NCBI RefSeq assembly: GCF_011605345.1
Contig: NZ_JAAOXM010000012.1
Coordinates: 62,001-126,000, forward strand
Direction of reading: 5' to 3'
Source: Burkholderia sp. D-99
Lineage (GTDB): Bacteria; Pseudomonadota; Gammaproteobacteria; Burkholderiales; Burkholderiaceae
DNA length: 64,000 nucleotides
Shown: positions 32,173 through 40,936 of the stretch, piece by piece
Position numbering within the stretch: the first letter of the stretch is position 1
Layout of the letters: each line of letters starts with the position of its first letter
Program-made: the position numbers and the translations under genes
The notes under the pieces: model-generated
Told to the model about the DNA's origin: nothing
The model's input: only the letters and a program-made list of their open reading frames with translations
The model's database searches: none

Positions 32173-34296
32173 ATGACCGCCAGCCTCGCCCACCCTCCCT
32201 TCCGTCCACGTCGCGTGGCCGCCGCCCTCGCCTGCGTTGCCGCGTCGCTCGCGCACGCGGACGATTCTCCTGGCGGCGCCACGGAGCTGCCGGCCGTCAA
32301 CGTCACGGCCGCACACGATTCGCCTCAGCACCTGACCGACACGATCTCCACCGGCGCGCTCGGCACGCGCCGCCAGCTCGACACGCCGTTCTCGACGACG
32401 ATCGTCACGTCGGAAGAACTGGAGGCGCGCCAGCCATACAAGCTCGGCGACGTGTTCGCGAACGACGCATCGGTGTCCGACAACAGCGGCGCGTACAGCG
32501 CGTGGGCCAGCTACATGACCGTGCGCGGCATGCAGCTCGACTGGCAGAACGGCTACAAGATCGACGGGCTGCCGTTCGTCACGTACGGGATCACGATGCC
32601 GTACGAACAGCTCGATCGCGTCGAATTGCTGAAGGGGCTCGGCGGTTTCCTGTACGGCTTCGTGACACCCGGCGGTGTCGTCAACTACGTGACGAAGCAG
32701 CCTGGCACCGAGCCCGTGCGCAGCGCCGACGTCGGCTACCGGAGCACCAATGTGTGGACCGAGCACGTCGATCTCGGCCAGCGCTTCGGCCCGAACGGCA
32801 TGTTCGGCGCGCGGCTGAACGCGACGCACGAGGAAGGCAAGACCTACAACGACGGCAACATCCGCCGCGACAGCGTATCGCTCGCACTGCAGGCGAACCT
32901 GACGCGCGACCTGTCGGTGAATTTCGGCGCGCTGTACCAGGATCGCCGCACGACGGGCCAGACGCCATCGATCTTCACCGGCAGCTATCCAGGCGGCGCG
33001 CTGCCCGCGACGATCAGTGGCGGCACGACGAACCTCGGCGGCAAGGACCAGTACCTGAACACGAACCTGCAGCTATATACGGCCGGGCTGCAATACCAGC
33101 TCGCGCCCGACTGGCAGCTCGACGTCGCCTACAGCTACAGCAAGGCGACGCGCCGCCGCAACGAAAGCACGCTGTACCTGCAGGATCAGGCAGGCAACTA
33201 CACCGACAGCCGCTACGTCGGCATGGAGGATCACCGCTTCAGCCAGTGGCGCGCGATGGTCGAGGGCAAGGTGCGCACGGGAGCGCTCAGCCACCAGATC
33301 GTGATCGGCGCGTCGTGGCAGAAGCAGGCGAACGACTATTCGGCGAACAGCGTGTTCGTGCCGCTCGGCACCGGCAACCTCTATGCGCCGAACCCGTACC
33401 GCTACGACAGCCCGCACGGCTTCATCCAGTACCGCACGAGCGAGATCGCGCAGAAATCGCTGTTCGCGAGCGACACCGTGCAGCTCACCGAGCGCTGGTC
33501 GGTGCTCGCCGGCGTGCGCTACATGAACTACGAGCAGCGCTCGTTCCAGGCCAGCGGCGCCGAGGATCCCGGCTATCGCCAGAACGGCGTAGTGACGCCG
33601 ACGTTCGCGGTGATGTTCAAGCTCGCGCCGGCGACCACCGCGTACGCGAGCTACGCCGAATCGCTCGAGCCCGGCAGCCGCGTGAACGACGTCTACGCGA
33701 ACGCCGGCCAGGTGCTCAAGCCGCTGCGCAGCAAGCAGTACGAACTGGGGATCAAGAGCGAGCACGCGCGCTGGAGCGCGACGGCCGCGCTGTTCCGCAT
33801 CGAGCGCAGCGCCGAATATGCGAACGCGGCGAACGTCTACGTACAGGATGGCGAATCGATCATTCAGGGGATCGAGTTCGGTGCGCGCGCGAAATTCGGC
33901 GCGCGCTGGAACGCGGGCGTCGACGCAATGCTGCTCGACGCGTGGTATGCGAACGGGATCGGCAACAACGGCAACCGTGTCGCGGGCGCGCCACGTTTCG
34001 TGCTCGCCGGCGACATCGGCTATGCGGTGCCCGGCGTGCCGGGGCTGACGCTCGGCGTCGATGCGAAATTCACCGGCGCGACGCCGCTGCGCGCGGCCGG
34101 CGGCCTCGACGCCCCGGGCTTTCTCGTCGTCAATGCGGGGGCGCGTTACCTGACGCGGATCGGCCGCCACGACGTGACGCTGCGCGCATCGATCGACAAC
34201 GTACTGAACCGCCGTTACTGGGAATACCAGTACGCGGACTACGTGAAGCCAGGCGACCCGCGCACGATGAGCCTGAGCGCGAAGATCGACTTCTGA
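32173..34296 (+). CDS. TonB-dependent siderophore receptor
   Basis: Outer-membrane ferric-siderophore transporter of 707 aa. Signal peptide to about residue 29 (ending AHAD), a TonB-box-like ELPAVNVTA, and a plug domain (about 50-165) with TIVTSEELEARQPYKLGD, YMTVRGMQLD and KGLGGFLYGFVTPGGVVNYV. A 22-strand barrel follows, ending in the outer-membrane signature SLSAKIDF with terminal Phe. The ligand cannot be read. The ATG at 32173 has only weak ribosome-binding similarity. It is followed by a bidirectional terminator shared with rpsU. Confidence 0.94.
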   Translation: MTASLAHPPFRPRRVAAALACVAASLAHADDSPGGATELPAVNVTAAHDSPQHLTDTISTGALGTRRQLDTPFSTTIVTSEELEARQPYKLGDVFANDASVSDNSGAYSAWASYMTVRGMQLDWQNGYKIDGLPFVTYGITMPYEQLDRVELLKGLGGFLYGFVTPGGVVNYVTKQPGTEPVRSADVGYRSTNVWTEHVDLGQRFGPNGMFGARLNATHEEGKTYNDGNIRRDSVSLALQANLTRDLSVNFGALYQDRRTTGQTPSIFTGSYPGGALPATISGGTTNLGGKDQYLNTNLQLYTAGLQYQLAPDWQLDVAYSYSKATRRRNESTLYLQDQAGNYTDSRYVGMEDHRFSQWRAMVEGKVRTGALSHQIVIGASWQKQANDYSANSVFVPLGTGNLYAPNPYRYDSPHGFIQYRTSEIAQKSLFASDTVQLTERWSVLAGVRYMNYEQRSFQASGAEDPGYRQNGVVTPTFAVMFKLAPATTAYASYAESLEPGSRVNDVYANAGQVLKPLRSKQYELGIKSEHARWSATAALFRIERSAEYANAANVYVQDGESIIQGIEFGARAKFGARWNAGVDAMLLDAWYANGIGNNGNRVAGAPRFVLAGDIGYAVPGVPGLTLGVDAKFTGATPLRAAGGLDAPGFLVVNAGARYLTRIGRHDVTLRASIDNVLNRRYWEYQYADYVKPGDPRTMSLSAKIDF

Positions 34297-34384
34297 ACGC
34301 CGCGCCGGCGGCTGCAAGCCGCCCGCCGTCGGCCGGCGTGGCCGCACCGCAACGGCCTCGGGATTTTCCCGGACCACAAAAGCA

Positions 34385-34425
34385 AAACGGCGGAGCGGCT
34401 TCTTTCGAAGCACGCTCCGCCGTTT
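34385..34425. terminator. Bidirectional terminator between receptor and rpsU
   Basis: 13-bp perfect stem AAACGGCGGAGCG / CGCTCCGCCGTTT with a 15-nt loop, flanked by short A and T runs, between two convergent genes. Confidence 0.85.
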
Positions 34426-34447
34426 CGCGGCGAACCGTAAGACGCTC

Positions 34448-34660
34448 TTAGTGGAGCTTCTTCGGCAGCATCTGGCTGCGCAGGCGCTTGTGCAGGCGCT
34501 TGACGGCTGCTGCCTTCTTGCGCTTGCGGACTGCGGTCGGCTTTTCGTAGGACTGGCGTTCGCGCAGCTCAGCGATCAGGCCATTTTTTTCGATAGCACG
34601 GCGAAAGCGGCGAATCGCCACTTCGAACGGCTCGTTTTCTTTCAGAAGAATCGTCGTCAT
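34448..34660 (-). CDS. rpsU: Ribosomal protein S21
   Basis: Small-subunit ribosomal protein of 70 aa, needed for translation initiation on natural mRNAs. Family landmarks: ENEPFEVAIRRFRRAIEKNG, LRERQSYEKPTAVRKRKKA, and a basic tail RLRSQMLPKKLH. The ATG is preceded by TAGGA. It is alone here, not in the rpsU-dnaG-rpoD arrangement of enterics. Burkholderia have more than one rpsU copy, and this is the one next to fliC. Confidence 0.95.
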   Translation of the reverse strand: MTTILLKENEPFEVAIRRFRRAIEKNGLIAELRERQSYEKPTAVRKRKKAAAVKRLHKRLRSQMLPKKLH

Positions 34661-35180
34661 GTCGTTCCTAAATTGCTTAAACGGTCAAAAACGTAGCGGC
34701 CAAGCGCCACGCACCGGCCATCCGAGCGTCCCCACAAACAGGCGAAACGAGCGGAAATACGGCCTCGGAGGCCGGAAAAGAGAGGCGGAAAGCACCGCGG
34801 GTACGCTTCACAAGCCGCGTGCAGCGCCGCGTTTGACTGCCAGCAGACATGCCGAAAACGGCAGAGGCGTGACAGAAATCTCAATTCAGCCCGCCATCAT
34901 AGCAGGGAATCACAGACAAAACCACCCTTTTGTCGGTCGCGTGTGCACAGGCGAACGACTGCGTGGCGAGGCCGCTCTCTGGCCCCACCCATTCGACATC
35001 ACGCCGAGCCCGTCCGAAATGACAAAGAAGGATAAAAAATCGGGCCGAATCTCAACGCACCCCTCAAGTTTTGTTTTGGTGCGCCGAAATCCTGCTCTGA
35101 GGCGGCCAGCAATGAACGAGTGCTTCCGCCGACGCCAAAAACGGCTTTCCAGGGCTTTCGGCTTAAACAGGAGATTTTCC
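34661..35180. other. Divergent region between rpsU and fliC
   Basis: 520 bp holding the leader regions of rpsU (minus) and fliC (plus). The fliC sigma-28 promoter is at 35064-35090, giving a leader of about 80 nt. The middle (34700-35040) shows no gene and no other site that I can support. Confidence 0.6.
35064..35090 (+). promoter_or_regulatory. Sigma-28 (FliA) promoter of fliC
   Basis: TCAAGTTT (35064-35071), 11-nt spacer, GCCGAAAT (35083-35090): near-consensus class-III flagellar promoter, about 90 bp before the fliC ATG. Confidence 0.92.
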
Positions 35181-36338
35181 ATGCTCGGAATTAACAGCAA
35201 CATCAACTCGCTGGTTGCACAGCAGAACCTCAACGGCTCGCAAAACGCCCTGTCGCAGGCAATCACCCGCCTGTCGTCGGGCAAGCGCATCAACAGCGCG
35301 GCAGACGATGCAGCAGGCCTCGCGATCTCGACCCGGATGCAGACCCAGATCAACGGTCTGAACCAGGGCGTGTCGAACGCGAACGACGGCGTGTCGATGA
35401 TTCAAACGGCATCGAGCGCACTGTCGTCGCTGACGAACAGCCTGCAACGTATCCGCCAGCTGGCCGTCCAGGCGTCGACGGGCACGATGTCCGCACCCGA
35501 CCAGGCAGCACTGCAACAGGAAGTTGCGCAACAGATCCAGGAAGTGAACCGTATCGCGTCGCAAACGACGTACAACGGCACGAACATCCTGAACGGCAAC
35601 GCTGGCATCATGTCGTTCCAGGTTGGCGCTAACGTCGGCCAGACGATCACGCTGGACCTGAGCCAAAGCATGTCGGCTGCGCAGATCGGCGGCGGCCTCG
35701 TTCAGGCTGGCGCATCGGTCGGTTCGGTCACGGGCCTGAGCCTCGACTCCACCGGCAAGTACACGTCGTCGGGCGCGGCAATCACGGCAGTCAACGTGTC
35801 GTCGGACGGCAAGGGCGGCTTCACGTTCACCGACCAGAACGGCACGGCGATCACGGGTGCAACGGCAGCGGCGATCTTCTCGACGTCGACCGCCACCGCA
35901 ACCAACGGCGCGACCGTTACGCAGATCTCGATCAGCTCGGGCGCAACCAGCTCCAGCATGTCGGCAGCATCGCTCACCGCGATCACGAACGCCGTCGCGC
36001 AGATCGACGCCGTCAACAAGCCGGCGACCGTGTCGAATCTCGACATCAGCTCGGTCAGCGGTGCAAACGTCGCGATGGTGTCGATCGAGAACGCGCTGCA
36101 AACGGTGAACAACCTGCAGGCACAGCTGGGCGCGGCGCAAAACCGCTTCACGGCAATTGCAACGTCGCAGCAGGCTGAATCGACCGACCTGTCGTCGGCA
36201 CAGTCGCAGATCACCGACGCGAACTTCGCGCAGGAAACGGCGAACATGTCGAAGAACCAGGTGCTGCAGCAAGCTGGCATCTCGGTGCTCGCACAGGCAA
36301 ACTCGCTGCCGCAGCAGGTCCTGAAGCTCCTGCAGTAA
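35181..36338 (+). CDS. fliC: Flagellin
   Basis: Filament subunit of 385 aa, exported by the FlhA/FlhB machine. Conserved D0/D1 N-terminus MLGINSNINSLVAQQNLNGS and SGKRINSAADDAAGLAI; Ser/Thr/Ala-rich variable middle (about 175-280); conserved C-terminus with AQETANMSKNQVLQQAG ending QQVLKLLQ. It has the short middle domain of the type II flagellin group in the B. cepacia complex. The ATG follows AGGAG by 7 nt. The many surface Ser/Thr residues in the middle are likely O-glycosylation sites, fitting the glycosyltransferase genes downstream. Confidence 0.97.
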   Translation: MLGINSNINSLVAQQNLNGSQNALSQAITRLSSGKRINSAADDAAGLAISTRMQTQINGLNQGVSNANDGVSMIQTASSALSSLTNSLQRIRQLAVQASTGTMSAPDQAALQQEVAQQIQEVNRIASQTTYNGTNILNGNAGIMSFQVGANVGQTITLDLSQSMSAAQIGGGLVQAGASVGSVTGLSLDSTGKYTSSGAAITAVNVSSDGKGGFTFTDQNGTAITGATAAAIFSTSTATATNGATVTQISISSGATSSSMSAASLTAITNAVAQIDAVNKPATVSNLDISSVSGANVAMVSIENALQTVNNLQAQLGAAQNRFTAIATSQQAESTDLSSAQSQITDANFAQETANMSKNQVLQQAGISVLAQANSLPQQVLKLLQ

Positions 36339-36353
36339 TCGAGTAGCAACCCA

Positions 36354-36386
36354 CGGCCGGGCCCCGCTTGACGCGCGGCCCGGCCG
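36354..36386 (+). terminator. Hairpin between fliC and fliD
   Basis: 10-bp stem CGGCCGGGCC / GGCCCGGCCG with a 13-nt loop just after fliC. With only a weak T-tract it may be a partial terminator or mRNA stabiliser that lowers fliD relative to fliC. Confidence 0.6.
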
Positions 36387-36470
36387 CAGTTACTTGGCGC
36401 GCGGGGCCTTGCCCCGCCGCCAGGTCTTCAGCCAGAATTTCACGCATCATCCGCCGCACGGAGCATTACG

Positions 36471-37973
36471 ATGTCGACGATCAATTCCGCCGTCACCGCC
36501 GCCAACAGCTCGGCCAACAGCCAGCTGCAGCAGGCTGCCCAATCGATCATCAGCGGGTCGACCGGCAACTCGTCGATGGACGTCAACTCGCTCGTGACGG
36601 CACTCGTCAATGCAAAGACCGCCGGTCAGGCCGCCGCACTCACCGCGCAGCAGACCAGCGACAACACCCAGATTTCCGCGTACGGCGCCCTTTCGGCGGC
36701 GCTGAGTGCGCTCCAGGCCGGCGTCACGACGCTGTCGAACGGCTCGCTGCAGAACACCTTCAGCGCGACCATGAGCGGTACCGGCATTACCGCGACCGCT
36801 GGCGCGGGCGCCGTCCCCGGCAGCTATTCGATCAACACCACGCAGATCGCGACGTCGCAGTCGCTGTCGTCGGCCGCGTTCGGTGCGTCGACGGCGCTCG
36901 GCACCGGCACGATGACGCTGTCGCTCGGCAGCCAGTCGTTCTCGGTCAACGTGGGTGGCACGAACAACACGCTGTCGGGCATCGCCGCCGCGATCAACAC
37001 CGCGACCGGCAACCCGGGCATCGTCGCATCGGTCGTCAACGGCAGCGACGGCGCCCACCTCGTGCTCAGCTCGACGCCGACCGGCGCGGCGAACACGATC
37101 AGCGTCGCGGTCAGCAACGTGACCGGCGACAACGGCCTGTCCAGCCTCGGCGTCACGTCGACGGCCAGCACGACGGGCGGCCAGTCGAGCTTCACGTCCG
37201 CGAACAGCAGCGCCGCCTGGAAGCAGAGCACGGCCGCGCAGGATGCCACGTTCACGATCAACGGCATCGCCGCGACGAGCGCAAGCAACACCGTGACGAG
37301 CGCGATCACCGGCGTCACGGTGAACCTGACCTCGGCCGCCGCCGGATCGACGCAGACGCTGACGATCGCCACCAACACGCAATCGCAGGCGTCCACGATC
37401 AACAACTTCGTGACGCTCTACAACACGCTCGTCACGACGATGAACACGCTGTCGAGCTTCTCGTCCGGCGCGTCGTCGCAAGGCCCGCTGCTCGGCGACT
37501 CGACGCTGAACACGATCCGCAACGCGCTCGCGTCGGTCGTCGCGAGCGGCGTCAGCAGCAACGGCTCGACGGTCAACCTCGCGTCGATCGGCGTCACGCT
37601 GCAGGCCGACGGCACGCTGCAGGTCGACAACTCGGCGCTCAACACCGCGCTGCAGAGCAACCCGACGGGTGTCGCATCACTGTTCAACTCGACGAACGGG
37701 ATCGGCCAGCAGCTGACGACCGACATCACGAACTACACGCAGACGGGCGGGATGATCGCCACTCGCACGACGGCGCTCAACAACGACCTGACCAGTGTCT
37801 CCACGCAGCAGACGAACCTGTCGAACTACACGGCACAGCTGACGAGCCAGTACCAGGCGCAGTTCACCGCGCTCAATACGCTGATGGCGACGATGAACAG
37901 CAACTCGCAGTACCTGACGCAGCTGTTCGGCGGCACGAACAGTGCCGGCGCGCTGTCGAGCAACAAGAGCTGA
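36471..37973 (+). CDS. fliD: Flagellar filament cap protein FliD
   Basis: Capping protein of 500 aa that folds flagellin at the filament tip. The N-terminal D0/D1 region has STGNSSMDVNSLVTALVNAK, the middle domains (about 80-400) are Ser/Thr/Ala-rich, and the C-terminal helix region ends in QYLTQLFGGTNSAGALSSNK. SQASTINNFVTLYNTL and the LLGDSTLNTIRNAL-like repeat are typical of FliD. It follows fliC by about 130 bp with a hairpin between, and is followed closely by fliT, its export chaperone. Confidence 0.95.
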   Translation: MSTINSAVTAANSSANSQLQQAAQSIISGSTGNSSMDVNSLVTALVNAKTAGQAAALTAQQTSDNTQISAYGALSAALSALQAGVTTLSNGSLQNTFSATMSGTGITATAGAGAVPGSYSINTTQIATSQSLSSAAFGASTALGTGTMTLSLGSQSFSVNVGGTNNTLSGIAAAINTATGNPGIVASVVNGSDGAHLVLSSTPTGAANTISVAVSNVTGDNGLSSLGVTSTASTTGGQSSFTSANSSAAWKQSTAAQDATFTINGIAATSASNTVTSAITGVTVNLTSAAAGSTQTLTIATNTQSQASTINNFVTLYNTLVTTMNTLSSFSSGASSQGPLLGDSTLNTIRNALASVVASGVSSNGSTVNLASIGVTLQADGTLQVDNSALNTALQSNPTGVASLFNSTNGIGQQLTTDITNYTQTGGMIATRTTALNNDLTSVSTQQTNLSNYTAQLTSQYQAQFTALNTLMATMNSNSQYLTQLFGGTNSAGALSSNKS

Positions 37974-37998
37974 CCGCCCGCCGGACCGGAGAGCCACG

Positions 37999-38298
37999 AT
38001 GGAACAGACCGAACTGATCGCCCAACTCGACGCACTCACCGACGCGATCGAACATGCAGCCGCGATGGCCGACTGGATCGAGGCGACGCGCCTCGTCGAC
38101 GTGCGCGATCCGCTCGTCGCGTCGCTCGCGGCCGATCAACCGCCGGCCGGCATCGCCGCGATCCGCCGGATGCAGGCCAGCAACGAACGCATCTTTGCCG
38201 ACGCGCAACGCGCGCAGCAGGAGCTGACCGACGAATACCGGGCGGCGATGAGCCGCGTGCAGGCCGTCGGCCAGTACCAGAGCGTCGCGAGCCGCTGA
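37999..38298 (+). CDS. fliT: Flagellar export chaperone FliT
   Basis: All-helical cytosolic chaperone of 99 aa that holds FliD for export; in enterics it also inhibits FlhDC. Seen: MEQTELIAQLDALTDAIEHA, an acidic-amphipathic helix, and RRMQASNERIFADAQRAQQE. Sequence conservation in FliT is low, so the call relies on size, helical pattern and position 25 bp after fliD. The ATG at 37999 follows GGAGAG. A strong terminator follows. Confidence 0.82.
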   Translation: MEQTELIAQLDALTDAIEHAAAMADWIEATRLVDVRDPLVASLAADQPPAGIAAIRRMQASNERIFADAQRAQQELTDEYRAAMSRVQAVGQYQSVASR

Positions 38299-38383
38299 CG
38301 CGCGCCTGGCGCCGCGCCACCGCCGGCGCACCAACCTGACAACAAGAACTACACGCTGATGTGAGGGCGTGCTCGTTCGCCTC

Positions 38384-38410
38384 CGCCCGCCTCGTGCGGG
38401 CGTTTTTTTT
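38384..38410 (+). terminator. Strong terminator after fliT
   Basis: 7-bp GC stem CGCCCGC / GCGGGCG with a 5-nt loop and eight T, separating the fliC-fliD-fliT unit from the glycosyltransferase gene. Confidence 0.95.
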
Positions 38411-38552
38411 GGGGCGCCACCCACCGCGCCGCCCCTGCTTCGGCCGACCGTTCAATCGGCCAAACTAACCCGGCTTTTCCCGTCATCTCGCGGCATCGGC
38501 GCGGCGGCACGCTACCCATAATGGTATCGACCGACCTTCCGCAGATTTCATC

Positions 38553-40907
38553 ATGCTCTCGTTCGAACTGCCCGCCTCCGCCCCGCTTACGCCCGAACAG
38601 CAGCTTGCGCAGGACATCGCGCTCGTCCTGGACAACGCGCTCGAGCGCCAGCGCGCCGGCGCTTTCGACGACGCGCGGGCGCTGTACGAAGCGATCCTCG
38701 ACGCGGTGCCCACGCACGGGGATGCGCACTACAACCTCGCGGTCCTGCTGGTCGATACGGGCCGGCCGGCCGACGCGGTCCCGCATTTCGAAGCCGCGCT
38801 CGGCGCGGAACCGACCAACGGCCATTTCTGGGTCAGCTACATCCATGCGCTGTATCGCAGCGACCAGTCGGCCGCCGCGTGGATCGCGGTCGAGATCGCG
38901 CAGCAGCGAGGCGTGCGCGGCCCCGCGCTCGACGGGCTGATTTCGCAACTGGCCATGCCCGACACGGTACTCGGGACCGCAGCGGTGGCCGCCGCTGCCC
39001 CGGGGGGGACCGCTGCGACGATCATCGCGGAAACCGTCGCCGACGCAGCCGCGAGCGACGACACTGGCAAGCCCGTCCGTCGTGCCAGCCACAGCCTGCT
39101 GCAGCGGCACGCGGCCCTGTACGCCAAAGGCAAGTATGCGGAAGCCACGGCGCATGCGCAGCGACTCGTCGCCGAGTACCCGGACGACGGCGCCTGCTGG
39201 CGCGCGCTGTCCGCCTCGCTGCACAAGGGCGGCCGCTTCGCGGAGCTGATCGATGCCGGGCTGCGCACGGTCGCGCTGCGGCCGAATGAAGTGCTCGTGC
39301 GCATCCTGCTCGCCGATACGCTGCGGGTGATGAATCGTCTCGCGGAAGCCGACGAGCAATGCACGCGCCTGCTCGAGCTTCAGCCCGATCACCCGGAGGC
39401 GATGCGGATCCGCGGTCTCGTGCTGTTGGCGCTGCGCCGCACGGATGAAGCGATCGCGGCCTGCCGACGCGCGGTCGAGCTCGCGCCCGGCGTCGCCGCG
39501 CCATGCGGCACGCTCGGGTTCGTGCTCCTCGAACTGGGTGCGACTCAGGAAGCGCTCGGGTGGCTGCGACGCTCGATCGAAATCGACCCGAACGACAGCG
39601 TGACCCACAGCAGCATGCTGTTCTGCATCGCCCACAGCAGCGACTTCGATCCGCAGACGCTCGTCGCCGAACACCGCAAGTTCGGCCAGCGCTACGACAG
39701 CCGCAAGCGCAAGCGCACGGCGGCCGTATTCGCGAACCCGCGCAACCCGGCACGCAAGCTGCGCGTCGGTTTCGTGTCGGGCGACCTGTTCGGCCACGCA
39801 GTCGCATCCTATGCATTGCCGGTGATCGAGCAGCTCGCGACCGACCCCGGCATCGCGATGCACTTCTATCACAATCACGTCGACGAGGACGCGACTTCGG
39901 AACGCTTCAAGGCCCACGGGGCCAGCTGGCGCAACGTGGCCGGCATGAGCGACGATGCGTTCCTCGAGCGCGTGCGCAACGACGGGATCGACATCGCGAT
40001 CGACCTGTCGGGCCACACCGGCCGCAACCGTCTCGTCGCGTTCGCGCAGCGCGCGGCGCCGGTGCAGGCGTCGTGGATCGGCTACCCGGCCACGACCGGC
40101 ATCACCACGATCGACTACTACCTGACGGACCGCTTCGTCGCACCGCCCGGCGCATTCGAAGACCAGTTCGTCGAGAAAATGGTGCGGCTGCCCGCGATCG
40201 CACCGTTCATGCCGCCGCCGAACTGCCCGCCCGTCAACGTGCTGCCGGCACTGCACAACGGCTATACGACCTACGGCAGCTTCAACCGCCTGAACAAGCT
40301 GAGCCGGCACGTGATCGAGGTCTGGGCGCGCGTGCTGCACGCGGACCCGACCGCGCGCATGGCGCTCGGCGCGATCGGCAGCGACGGCGATCAGCAAACG
40401 CTGACCGAATGGTTCGCCGCCTCCGGCATCGATACCGGCCGCCTGTCGTTCCACCGGCGCTCGAACATCCCGGTCTACATGCAGCAGCATCACGGCGTCG
40501 ACCTGTGTCTCGACGCGTTCCCGTACACCGGTTCGACGACGACGCTGAATGCGCTGTGGATGGGCGTGCCGACCGTGACGATCCCCGGCGCGACGCTGGC
40601 CGGGCGCGGCAGCGCGGGCTGGCTGCAGCACGTCGGGCTCGACGCGTACATCGCGACGGACGAGGACGATTTCGTCGCGAAGGCCGTGGCACTCAGCCGC
40701 GACACCGCGGCACTGCAGGCACTGCGCACGGACCTTCGCGCGCGCTGCGGGGAATCCGCCGCGTTCCGGCCGGCTGTCGTCGCGGCCGGGCTGTCGTCGG
40801 CGCTGCGCACGATGTGGACCCGCTGGTGCGCAAACGAGCCCGTCACCGCATTCGACACGCCGCTGTTCGACGACACGGCGACCGTACAGGCCGCGGCCAA
40901 GGCCTGA
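38553..40907 (+). CDS. TPR-containing GT41 (OGT-like) glycosyltransferase
   Basis: Predicted cytosolic O-glycosyltransferase of 784 aa. N-terminal TPR repeats in two blocks (about 20-125 and 185-365; e.g. GDAHYNLAVLLVDTGRPADA), separated by an Ala-rich spacer. The C-terminal GT41 domain starts near KLRVGFVSGDLFGHAVASY, with DIAIDLSGHTGRNR, VQASWIGYPATTG, YTTYGSFNRLNKLS and FPYTGSTTTLNALWMGVP, all typical of O-GlcNAc-transferase/SPINDLY-like enzymes. Directly after fliC-fliD-fliT, it is the best candidate for flagellin glycosylation. Donor sugar is inferred from the next gene. Confidence 0.9.
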   Translation: MLSFELPASAPLTPEQQLAQDIALVLDNALERQRAGAFDDARALYEAILDAVPTHGDAHYNLAVLLVDTGRPADAVPHFEAALGAEPTNGHFWVSYIHALYRSDQSAAAWIAVEIAQQRGVRGPALDGLISQLAMPDTVLGTAAVAAAAPGGTAATIIAETVADAAASDDTGKPVRRASHSLLQRHAALYAKGKYAEATAHAQRLVAEYPDDGACWRALSASLHKGGRFAELIDAGLRTVALRPNEVLVRILLADTLRVMNRLAEADEQCTRLLELQPDHPEAMRIRGLVLLALRRTDEAIAACRRAVELAPGVAAPCGTLGFVLLELGATQEALGWLRRSIEIDPNDSVTHSSMLFCIAHSSDFDPQTLVAEHRKFGQRYDSRKRKRTAAVFANPRNPARKLRVGFVSGDLFGHAVASYALPVIEQLATDPGIAMHFYHNHVDEDATSERFKAHGASWRNVAGMSDDAFLERVRNDGIDIAIDLSGHTGRNRLVAFAQRAAPVQASWIGYPATTGITTIDYYLTDRFVAPPGAFEDQFVEKMVRLPAIAPFMPPPNCPPVNVLPALHNGYTTYGSFNRLNKLSRHVIEVWARVLHADPTARMALGAIGSDGDQQTLTEWFAASGIDTGRLSFHRRSNIPVYMQQHHGVDLCLDAFPYTGSTTTLNALWMGVPTVTIPGATLAGRGSAGWLQHVGLDAYIATDEDDFVAKAVALSRDTAALQALRTDLRARCGESAAFRPAVVAAGLSSALRTMWTRWCANEPVTAFDTPLFDDTATVQAAAKA

Positions 40908-40936
40908 ACCTCACGTCAAGATCGAGAGAGACCATC

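Noticed and set aside
34659..35180. Extended frame upstream of fliC
   Set aside because: It covers the sigma-28 promoter and leader; the flagellin family starts at 35181 after a good ribosome-binding site.
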